From assembly GCA_902492065.1 (NCBI GenBank), contig CABUKE010000001.1, positions 1-64,000 of the forward strand: DNA of 64,000 nucleotides, read 5' to 3'. The translations under genes and the position numbers were made by a program. Below the pieces are notes generated by a model. That model did not search any database. It was not told the origin of the DNA and saw nothing but the letters and a program-made list of their open reading frames with translations. The stretch's first letter is position 1. The number at the start of each line of letters is the position of its first letter. Of this stretch, positions 15,928-22,750 are shown piece after piece. The stretch comes from an uncultured Eubacteriales bacterium. Lineage in GTDB: Bacteria; Bacillota; Clostridia; UBA1381; UMGS1253.

Positions 15928-16602
15928 ATGTTTTCAAACCTTCGGTATGATATCAAATCGATTTTGGAGCGCGACCCCGCGGCCCGCAACGGCTTCGAGG
16001 TTTTTCTGTTGTACCCGGGGCTGCATGCGCTCCTCTATTACCGCGTGGCACACTGGTTCTACCGGCATAATATGAAGTTTTTGGCCCGCTGGGTGTCCCA
16101 GACCGGGAAGTTCTGGACCGGGATTGAGATTCATCCGGGCGCAAAAATTGGCCGCGGGCTGTTTATCGACCATGGAACGGGCGTTGTCATCGGCGAAACG
16201 GCGGAGATCGGCGACAACTGCACGATCTACCAGGGTGTGACGCTGGGCGGTACGGGCAAGGACGTGGGCAAGCGCCACCCGACGCTGGGCAATAACGTCA
16301 TGGTTGGCGCGGGGGCGAAGGTGCTCGGCCCGTTTAAAGTGGGCGACAACTCGAAAATCGCGGCAAACGCCGTCGTGCTCTCTGAGGTGGAGCCGGACTC
16401 GACGTGCGTGGGCGTTCCGGCACGGGTTGTAAAGCGCGGCTCGGTGCGCGTCGCGAAGGCGACGATTGACCTTGACCAGATACATATGCCCGACCCGGTC
16501 AGCATGGAGCTGTGCAAGCTGCTGATGCGGCTTGAAGCGCTGGAGCGGCGGCTGGCCGAGGACGAAGCGGAGACGCAGCCGGATAAAGATACTGCAAAAT
16601 AG
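15928..16602 (+). CDS. cysE: Serine O-acetyltransferase
   Basis: CysE makes O-acetylserine from serine and acetyl-CoA, the first committed step of cysteine synthesis. The 224-aa product has an N-terminal helical domain and a left-handed beta-helix of hexapeptide repeats from about residue 70 (IGRGLFIDHGTGVVIGETAEIGDN and VGAGAKVLGP regions). The catalytic histidines lie in IDHGTG and in the GKRHPTLG segment. The frame is open further upstream, but ACAAGGAGGCAGGA positions the start at ATG 15928. It is followed 70 nt later by cysS, the usual Firmicute pairing of cysteine synthesis with cysteinyl-tRNA charging. A GC-rich hairpin (CGCGGC/GCCGCG, 16621-16639) lies between them. Confidence 0.95.
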   Translation: MFSNLRYDIKSILERDPAARNGFEVFLLYPGLHALLYYRVAHWFYRHNMKFLARWVSQTGKFWTGIEIHPGAKIGRGLFIDHGTGVVIGETAEIGDNCTIYQGVTLGGTGKDVGKRHPTLGNNVMVGAGAKVLGPFKVGDNSKIAANAVVLSEVEPDSTCVGVPARVVKRGSVRVAKATIDLDQIHMPDPVSMELCKLLMRLEALERRLAEDEAETQPDKDTAK

Positions 16603-16672
16603 GGAACCCTATCATGGACACGCGGCAGATGCAGCCGCGCGTACAAAAGCTTTGGAATGGAGAGGGACTGCT

Positions 16673-18076
16673 ATGAAATTATACAATTCATTGACACGTC
16701 AGAAGGAAGAGTTTGTGCCGATTACGCCCGGAGAGGTGAAAATCTATGCATGCGGGCCGACGGTGTATGACTTTTTTCACATTGGGAACGCGCGCCCGTT
16801 CATTGTGTTTGACGCGCTGCGGCGGTATTTTGAATACTGCGGCTATACGGTGAAATTTGTGCAGAACTTTACCGATATTGACGACAAGATGATTAAGCGG
16901 GCCAACGAGGAAGGCATTACGGTACGGGAGCTGGCCGACCGCTTTATCGGCGAGTACGAGGTTGACGCAAATGGGCTCGGCATCGAGGAGGCGACGGTGC
17001 ATCCGCGCGCGACGGAAAACATCCCGGAGATTATCGCGCTGGTGCAGAAGCTGATCGACGAGGGGTACGCCTATGAGGTCGACGGCGACGTATACTACAG
17101 CACGAAGAAATTCAAAGGTTACGGCAAGCTGTCGCACCAGCCGCTTGAGGAGCTGGAGGCCGGCGCGCGCATCAGCGTGGACGAGCGCAAGCACGACGCG
17201 ATGGACTTTGCGCTCTGGAAGGCGCAGAAGCCCGGCGAGCCTGCGTGGGAGAGTCCGTGGGGCATGGGGCGGCCCGGCTGGCACATCGAGTGTTCAGCCA
17301 TGGCGACCAAGTACCTGGGCGAGACGATTGACATCCATGCCGGCGGCAAGGACTTGATCTTCCCGCACCATGAAAACGAGATTGCGCAGAGCGAGGCGGC
17401 GAGCGGCAAACCGTTTGCACACTTTTGGCTGCACAATGGATATATCAACATTGACAATGTGAAGATGAGCAAGTCGAAGGGGAATTTCTTCACCGTGCGC
17501 GACATCGTAAAGGAGTTTGACTATGAAGTGATTCGCTTCTTTATGCTCAGCGCGCACTATAGAAGCCCAATCAACTTCTCGCGCGAGCTGCTTACGCAGG
17601 CGCAGACTGCGCTGGAGCGGCTCTACAACTGCCGCGAAAAGTTGGAATTCTTTATTGGCAGTGTGCTGGACGGCGGGGAAAAGGCGGCGGACAGTGCGCT
17701 GACCGAGGCGGCAGACCGCTGCAAGAGCGAGTTCTGCGCGGCGATGGACGACGATATCAATACGGCGGGTGCGGTGGCGGCATTGTTCGATTTGTCGCGC
17801 GCTATCAATAGCGCGCTTGACGCGGAAGATACGCCGTCGAAGCAGACGGCGCAGTATGCACATAAGATTTTTGCCGAGCTGACGGGCGTGTTGGGTGTTG
17901 TGCAGAAGCGCGCAGACGATACGCTTGACAGCGAGATTGAGGCACTGATCGAAAAGCGCACCGAGGCGCGTAAAAACAAGGACTTTAAAACGGCGGACGA
18001 AATCCGTGACAAGCTGTCGGAGATGGGGATCGTCCTCAAGGATACGCCCAACGGCGTGACATGGAGCCGGAAATAA
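16673..18076 (+). CDS. cysS: Cysteinyl-tRNA synthetase
   Basis: This class I aminoacyl-tRNA synthetase charges tRNA-Cys. The 467-aa length is normal. The HIGH motif occurs as FHIGNARP (about residues 36-43) and the KMSKS motif as KMSKSKGN (about 263-270). The zinc ligands are the early Cys of YACGPTVYD and the segment WHIECSAMA with later His/Glu residues (FPHHENE). The C-terminal DALR and helical domain follow. The true start is ATG 16673, after GGAGAGGGA, not the longer open frame that begins inside cysE. It is directly followed by mrnC at a 28-nt distance. Confidence 0.96.
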   Translation: MKLYNSLTRQKEEFVPITPGEVKIYACGPTVYDFFHIGNARPFIVFDALRRYFEYCGYTVKFVQNFTDIDDKMIKRANEEGITVRELADRFIGEYEVDANGLGIEEATVHPRATENIPEIIALVQKLIDEGYAYEVDGDVYYSTKKFKGYGKLSHQPLEELEAGARISVDERKHDAMDFALWKAQKPGEPAWESPWGMGRPGWHIECSAMATKYLGETIDIHAGGKDLIFPHHENEIAQSEAASGKPFAHFWLHNGYINIDNVKMSKSKGNFFTVRDIVKEFDYEVIRFFMLSAHYRSPINFSRELLTQAQTALERLYNCREKLEFFIGSVLDGGEKAADSALTEAADRCKSEFCAAMDDDINTAGAVAALFDLSRAINSALDAEDTPSKQTAQYAHKIFAELTGVLGVVQKRADDTLDSEIEALIEKRTEARKNKDFKTADEIRDKLSEMGIVLKDTPNGVTWSRK

Positions 18077-18104
18077 CGGCAAACAGAAGGGAACAGGTGA
18101 GGCA

Positions 18105-18521
18105 ATGCCTTATATACCGGATGAAACGGTAGACCAGCCGGGGCTATACGCGCCGCTGGCGCTCGCGTTTGTGGGAGACGGCGTGTACGAGCTGTATGTG
18201 CGCACGCGCCTGATGCACAAAGGGAGCTTGCAAGCGAACAAGCTGCACCGGCTGGCGATACAATATGTGAAGGCGGGGGCGCAGGCGGTGAGCGTCCGCG
18301 CGATACTGGACAAGCTTTCTGAGGAGGAGAGCGCTGTCTACCGCCGGGGCCGGAACGCAAAATCCGCCACTGTACCCAAGAACGCCGACGTGGCAGAGTA
18401 CCGCATGGCGACAGGGTTCGAGGCGCTTCTGGGCTATTTGTACCTGAGCGGGCACTCCGAGCGGCTGCAAGAAATCATGGAGCTGGCGTGCCGTGCGATA
18501 GAAGAGGAACAACACGATTAA
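18105..18521 (+). CDS. mrnC: Mini-ribonuclease III
   Basis: MrnC is a dimeric RNase III catalytic domain without the dsRNA-binding domain; in Bacillus it matures 23S rRNA ends. The 138-aa length matches. The catalytic region is LAFVGDGVYELYVRTRL near residues 20-36, and the second acidic cluster is near 100 (ATGFEALLGYLYLSG). The position immediately after cysS is the conserved Firmicute arrangement (cysE-cysS-mrnC). AACAGGTGAGG provides the ribosome site for the ATG. Confidence 0.93.
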   Translation: MPYIPDETVDQPGLYAPLALAFVGDGVYELYVRTRLMHKGSLQANKLHRLAIQYVKAGAQAVSVRAILDKLSEEESAVYRRGRNAKSATVPKNADVAEYRMATGFEALLGYLYLSGHSERLQEIMELACRAIEEEQHD

Positions 18522-18556
18522 CAAGCGATCAATTTTAAGGGAGGAAATACAGGATT

Positions 18557-19405
18557 ATGGAGATTGGCAGAGTGAGGGAGCTTCAAATCATTGCAGCCAA
18601 AGTGAGAAGAAATGCAATCGTCGGGGTATACCATGCCAAGTCGGGCCATCCGGGCGGGTCGCTTTCGATCGCGGATGTTTTGACGTATTTGTATTTTGAG
18701 GAGATGCGCGTCGACCCGGTAAATCCGCGCTGGGACGGGCGCGACAGGTTCGTGCTCTCGAAGGGGCACTGCGCGCCGGGGCTGTACGGTACGCTGGCGG
18801 AGCGCGGGTTTTTTGCGCCGGAGGAGATGGCAAACCTGCGCAAAATCGGCCACTTTTTGCAGGGGCATCCCGACATGAAGCGCGTGCCGGGCGTCGATAT
18901 GTCAACCGGCTCGCTCGGGCAGGGGGTAAGCGCGGCAAACGGCATGGCGCTTGCGGCGAAAATTGACAAAAAGGACTACCGCGTTTACACGGTGACGGGC
19001 GACGGAGAGCTTGAGGAAGGGCAGGTCTGGGAGGCGGCCATGTTTGCGCCGCACTTTGGGCTTGACAACCTGACGCTGTTTGTCGACAATAACGGGCTGC
19101 AAATCGACGGCGACGTGACAAAGGTAATGAATCCGACGCCGGTTAAGGAAAAATACGAGGCGTTTGGCTGGCACGTGATTGAGATTGACGGCCACGACTT
19201 CTGCCAGATTGAGCGCGCCGTGCAGGAAGCAAAGCAGACAAAGGGCAAACCCACGGCGGTAGTATGTAAAACGGTCAAGGGCAAGGGTGTTTCCTTTATG
19301 GAGGGACAGGCCGGCTGGCACGGCGTTGCGCCGAATGAGGAGCAGTACCACGCCGCGCTGGCGGAGCTGGATGCGCAGATTGCAGAATTGGAGGGTGAGG
19401 CATAA
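18557..19405 (+). CDS. Transketolase, N-terminal (TPP-binding) subunit
   Basis: The 282-aa subunit corresponds to the pyrophosphate-binding half of transketolase. HAKSGHPGGSLSIADVL near residues 22-38 and the TPP/Mg motif starting GDGELEEGQVWEAA and ending FVDNNGLQ (about 150-181) are intact. The enzyme transfers two-carbon units between pentose-phosphate intermediates. Its stop codon overlaps the ATG of the C-terminal subunit (TAATG at 19403-19407), so the halves are translationally coupled and should assemble one to one. Split transketolases of this type are common in Clostridia and archaea. Confidence 0.93.
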   Translation: MEIGRVRELQIIAAKVRRNAIVGVYHAKSGHPGGSLSIADVLTYLYFEEMRVDPVNPRWDGRDRFVLSKGHCAPGLYGTLAERGFFAPEEMANLRKIGHFLQGHPDMKRVPGVDMSTGSLGQGVSAANGMALAAKIDKKDYRVYTVTGDGELEEGQVWEAAMFAPHFGLDNLTLFVDNNGLQIDGDVTKVMNPTPVKEKYEAFGWHVIEIDGHDFCQIERAVQEAKQTKGKPTAVVCKTVKGKGVSFMEGQAGWHGVAPNEEQYHAALAELDAQIAELEGEA

Positions 19406-20355
19406 TGGCGGAAACAAAAACAATTGCAACAAGACTCGCCTTCGGGCAGGAGCTTGCGCGGATTGGCGCACGCGAGGACATTATGGCAATGGATGCGGAT
19501 TTGAGCTGTTCAACGATGACGTCGCTGTTCCGCGACCAGTATCCGGAGCGGCACATTAACTGCGGTATTGCGGAAGGAAATATGATGGCGACGGCGGCGG
19601 GGCTTGCCTCGTGCGGAAAAAAGGTATTTGCCGCAAGCTTTGCCATGTTTGCGACTGGGCGTGCATATGAACAGATTCGGAATTCGATTGGGTATCCGGA
19701 GCTGAATGTTGTTGTAGTCGGCTCCCATTCGGGCGTGACGGTCGGCGAGGACGGCGCGTCGCACCAGTGTATTGAGGATGTGGCCCTGATGCGGGCGATT
19801 CCGGGCATGAGCGTCGTATCCCCGGCGGACGCGACAGAGGCGCGCGCAGCGGTGCGCGCATTGGCGGAATATGATAAGCCGGCATATCTGCGGCTTTCCC
19901 GTTTGGCGATGCCAGTGCTCTTTGATGAGAAAGAGTATGGTGAGTTTGAGATTGGCAAAGGGCGCATTTTGCAGGAGGGGACGGACGTGACGGTGATTGC
20001 CGCCGGCCTTCTGCTGCATGAGGCGGTCAAGGCAGTTGAAGAACTGACTGCGCAGGGTGTGAGCGTGCGGTTTGTCGACATGGCCACAATCAAGCCGATT
20101 GACGCGGCGCTGGTGGTTGAGTCGGCAAAGAAAACCGGCGCAATCGTCTGCGTAGAGGAACACAGCGTAATCGGCGGGCTTGGCAGCGCGGTGGCGGATG
20201 TGCTGGTTCGTAACTGCCCGGTCCCGATGGAGATTGTAGGCGTAAAGGATAAGTTCGGCTGCTCCGGAAAACCGGCGGAGCTGCTCGACCTGTACGAGCT
20301 GAGTGCGCCGCACATTGTCGCACGCGTACGTGACGTACTTGCGCGGAAAAAGTAA
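19405..20355 (+). CDS. Transketolase, C-terminal subunit
   Basis: The 316-aa subunit carries the pyrimidine-binding domain (about 5-165, including the conserved FRDQYPERHINCGIAEGNMMATAAG region with the catalytic Glu) and the transketolase C-terminal domain (about 180-310). It is the obligate partner of the upstream gene, with overlapping start and stop codons. Very similar folds occur in DXP synthase and in E1 beta subunits, but the split arrangement beside an N-terminal transketolase subunit settles the assignment. Confidence 0.93.
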   Translation: MAETKTIATRLAFGQELARIGAREDIMAMDADLSCSTMTSLFRDQYPERHINCGIAEGNMMATAAGLASCGKKVFAASFAMFATGRAYEQIRNSIGYPELNVVVVGSHSGVTVGEDGASHQCIEDVALMRAIPGMSVVSPADATEARAAVRALAEYDKPAYLRLSRLAMPVLFDEKEYGEFEIGKGRILQEGTDVTVIAAGLLLHEAVKAVEELTAQGVSVRFVDMATIKPIDAALVVESAKKTGAIVCVEEHSVIGGLGSAVADVLVRNCPVPMEIVGVKDKFGCSGKPAELLDLYELSAPHIVARVRDVLARKK

Positions 20356-20371
20356 AAAGGAAGCGGGTCAT

Positions 20372-20989
20372 ATGGCGGAGGTTTTGTTTCGCTTTGCGTC
20401 GGAGGACGACGCGGCGCAGCTTTTGGATGTCTATGCGCCGTATGTACAGAACACAGCGGTTTCGTTTGAATACGAAGTGCCGTCCCAGCAAGAGTTTACG
20501 GAGCGTATCCGTGCAGTTACGCAAAATTACCCCTATCTAATCTGTGAGGTTGGAGGGCGCATTGCCGGGTACGCATACGCCCAGCGGCAGAGGGAGCGTG
20601 CAGCATATGGCTGGAACGCGGAGCTGTCGGTCTATCTCCGGCAGGCGTATGTGCGCCGGGGGATTGGACGCGCATTTTGTACTGCGTTGCTCGACATCTT
20701 ACATATGCAGGGCGTGGAAAACGTATACGGCTGCGTCACGGTGCCGAACGCGGGCAGCGAGCGGTTGCACGAGGCGATGGGGTTTCGGCGGATTGGCGTG
20801 TTTCACCGCACGGGCTACAAGCTTGGCGCGTGGCACGACGTGGCGTGGTTTGAAAAGCGGATCGGAGAAGCGGAGTGCCCGGCAGGATTTGTGCCGGTTT
20901 CTGCGCTGGACGCGGCGGCGCTTGCCGCAGTCTTACGGCGCAGCAGCACGCTTGTCCGGTGTGGGGAAGAATCGGAGTCGCCCGCTTGA
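20372..20989 (+). CDS. GNAT-family N-acetyltransferase, phosphinothricin-acetyltransferase-like
   Basis: A 205-aa acetyl-CoA-dependent acetyltransferase. The bar/pat-like layout is visible: an N-terminal segment ending in QNTAVSFEYEVPS, the acetyl-CoA loop RRGIGRAFCTALLD at about 88-101, and GSERLHEAMGFRRIGVFHRTGYKLGAWHDVAWFEK near 128-163. Family members N-acetylate amino-acid-like substrates such as methionine sulfoximine; the natural substrate here is unknown. About 40 extra C-terminal residues resemble no domain I know. The frame opens earlier inside the transketolase gene, but ATG 20372 with AAGGAAGCGG is preferred. It is the last gene of the cysE-to-transketolase run. The next promoter overlaps its stop codon. 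Confidence 0.85.
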   Translation: MAEVLFRFASEDDAAQLLDVYAPYVQNTAVSFEYEVPSQQEFTERIRAVTQNYPYLICEVGGRIAGYAYAQRQRERAAYGWNAELSVYLRQAYVRRGIGRAFCTALLDILHMQGVENVYGCVTVPNAGSERLHEAMGFRRIGVFHRTGYKLGAWHDVAWFEKRIGEAECPAGFVPVSALDAAALAAVLRRSSTLVRCGEESESPA

Positions 20990-21014
20990 CAAATCGGGCG
21001 CTTCGGTATATAAT
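20986..21014 (+). promoter_or_regulatory. Consensus sigma-A promoter of scfA
   Basis: A perfect TTGACA (20986-20991), 17 nt, then a perfect TATAAT (21009-21014). The -35 overlaps the TGA stop of the acetyltransferase gene. The leader is only about 35 nt. This is the closest match to consensus found in the window. Confidence 0.85.
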
Positions 21015-21054
21015 AGGGAACAGAAATTATATTGTAAATCAGGAGGAGTTTACC

Positions 21055-21201
21055 ATGAAGCATATCAAAACATTAAATGGCGCAACGCTGAAGGCTTCGG
21101 CGGCGAAGGGCGGCTGCGGCGAGTGCCAGACGTCGTGCCAGTCGGCCTGCAAAACATCCTGCACGGTTGCGAACCAGAAATGTGAACGGCTTTCCAAATA
21201 A
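21055..21201 (+). CDS. scfA: SCIFF (six-cysteine) ranthipeptide precursor
   Basis: A 48-aa ribosomal peptide beginning MKHIKTLNGATLKASAAKGG. Six cysteines fall within the last 33 residues (GGCGECQTSCQSACKTSC then KCERLSK), which is the SCIFF signature. SCIFF precursors are nearly universal in Clostridia; the radical SAM enzyme ScfB installs thioether bonds from Cys to a downstream Thr. AGGAGGAG lies 8 nt before the ATG. The strong promoter, short leader and a following attenuator suggest the precursor is made in excess over its maturase. Mature product and role are not settled; quorum-sensing-like functions have been proposed for ranthipeptides. Confidence 0.95.
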   Translation: MKHIKTLNGATLKASAAKGGCGECQTSCQSACKTSCTVANQKCERLSK

Positions 21202-21213
21202 GGAACTGCTGGC

Positions 21214-21246
21214 AAAGGGGCACGCGGTGCCCCTTTCATTTTTTGT
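21214..21246 (+). terminator. Attenuator hairpin between scfA and scfB
   Basis: A perfect 10-bp stem AAAGGGGCAC-gcg-GTGCCCCTTT (21214-21236) is followed by CATTTTTTG. It has the form of an intrinsic terminator but lies 45 nt before the maturase gene, which has no promoter of its own that I can see. Confidence 0.8.
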
Positions 21247-21281
21247 CTTTTGCGAAATTTGTTGAATCAGAGGTTTTTTTT

Positions 21282-22652
21282 ATGATACATTACTACAAAT
21301 TATTGGGAAAAAACATTGTGCTTGATGTGTTCAGCGGTGCGGTGCATGTGCTCGACGACGTTGCATATGATGTAGTTGCTCATTTTGGACAGGATTTTGT
21401 GCGGGACCAGACGTGCCCGGCAGGTTTGCTCGAAGCGCTGGGCAGCAAGTACGGCGAGGATGCGGTCCGCGGTGCATATGAGGAGATTTGCGGCCTTTAT
21501 GACGCGGAGCTTCTATATACGACGGATATCTACGAGGAATATGCAAAGAACATAGAGAAGAACTCCGTGGTCAAGGCGATGTGCCTGCATATTGCGCACG
21601 ACTGCAACCTGCGGTGTAAGTACTGCTTTGCTGACACAGGCAGCTTCCACCATGACCGCTCGATGATGAGTGCCGAGGTCGGGAAAAAGGCGATTGACTT
21701 TGTTATCCAAAACTCCGGCAAGCGGAAAAACATTGAGATCGACTATTTCGGCGGCGAGCCGCTGATGAACTTTGGCGTTGTCAAAGAGATCACCGAATAT
21801 GCAAAAGAACAGGGGGCCAAGCACGGCAAGAACTTCCGCTTCACGATTACGACGAACGGCCTGCTGCTCGACGAGGCGAAGAAAGCGTACATAAACGAGA
21901 ACATGTCCAACATTGTGCTGAGCATCGACGGGACAAAGGAGGTCAACGACCGCGTACGTGTGCGCATCGACGGCAGCGGCAGCTACGACAGCATTGTGCC
22001 CAAGTTTCAGGACATTGCCGAGTCGCGCGGGCAGGACAACTACTATGTGCGCGGAACATTTACGGCGTATAATCTGGACTTTGCAAAGGATGTGCTGCAT
22101 CTGGCGGATTTGGGCTTTGAGCAGACGAGCGTAGAGCCGGTCGTTGCGCCGTATGAGGAGCCGTACGCCCTGCGCGAGGAGCATTTGCCGAAGATTTATG
22201 AAGAATATGAAAAGCTGGCGGCGGAGTATGTGGCGCGGCGGAAAAACGGCAAGCCGTTCAACTTCTTCCACTTTATGATTGATTTATCGCAGGGGCCGTG
22301 CGTCATCAAGCGCATGTCCGGCTGCGGGAGCGGGCACGAGTACGTGGCGGTCACACCGGACGGCGATATCTACCCGTGCCATCAGTTTGTCGGCAATGAG
22401 GACTTCAAGATGGGGAGCGTGCTGGACGGCAGCTTTGACGAAGCCATTAAAAATAAATTCCAGCGTTCCAACGTCTATACAAAGGATGCGTGCCGCGACT
22501 GCTTTGCAAAGTTTTACTGCTCGGGCGGATGTCCGGCCAATGCGTACAACTTCAACAAGGATATCGACAAGCCGTACAAGCTTGCCTGCGATATGGAGCG
22601 CAAGCGCGTCGAGTGCGCGCTGGCGATTGCGGCCTGTCTGAGCGAGGAATAA
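21282..22652 (+). CDS. scfB: SCIFF maturase, radical SAM/SPASM thioether-forming enzyme
   Basis: ScfB binds a [4Fe-4S] cluster and S-adenosylmethionine and forms thioether cross-links in the SCIFF peptide. The chain is 456 aa. An N-terminal RiPP-recognition-like region (about 1-95) precedes the radical SAM motif CNLRCKYC with Cys108, Cys112 and Cys115. GGEPLMNF lies downstream, and a C-terminal SPASM domain carries auxiliary-cluster cysteines (CGSGHEY, PCHQF, CRDCFAKFYCSGGCPAN). The ATG at 21282 has a weak ribosome site (CAGAGG), consistent with low expression relative to scfA. Context with scfA makes the assignment firm. Confidence 0.95.
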   Translation: MIHYYKLLGKNIVLDVFSGAVHVLDDVAYDVVAHFGQDFVRDQTCPAGLLEALGSKYGEDAVRGAYEEICGLYDAELLYTTDIYEEYAKNIEKNSVVKAMCLHIAHDCNLRCKYCFADTGSFHHDRSMMSAEVGKKAIDFVIQNSGKRKNIEIDYFGGEPLMNFGVVKEITEYAKEQGAKHGKNFRFTITTNGLLLDEAKKAYINENMSNIVLSIDGTKEVNDRVRVRIDGSGSYDSIVPKFQDIAESRGQDNYYVRGTFTAYNLDFAKDVLHLADLGFEQTSVEPVVAPYEEPYALREEHLPKIYEEYEKLAAEYVARRKNGKPFNFFHFMIDLSQGPCVIKRMSGCGSGHEYVAVTPDGDIYPCHQFVGNEDFKMGSVLDGSFDEAIKNKFQRSNVYTKDACRDCFAKFYCSGGCPANAYNFNKDIDKPYKLACDMERKRVECALAIAACLSEE

Positions 22653-22667
22653 GCGAATATGTAACAG

Positions 22668-22696
22668 AAAAAACGGCCCCGGAAGGGACCGTTTTT
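22668..22696 (+). terminator. Terminator after scfB
   Basis: AAAACGG and its complement CCGTTTT flank a short CC/GG-paired inner stem, followed by CTTG. It separates scfB from the convergent SLH gene. Confidence 0.7.
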
Positions 22697-22750
22697 CTTG
22701 TGCAGCGCTGCTCTGTGCGCCGCTCTATCGGAATATCAGGAGAGATTCTC

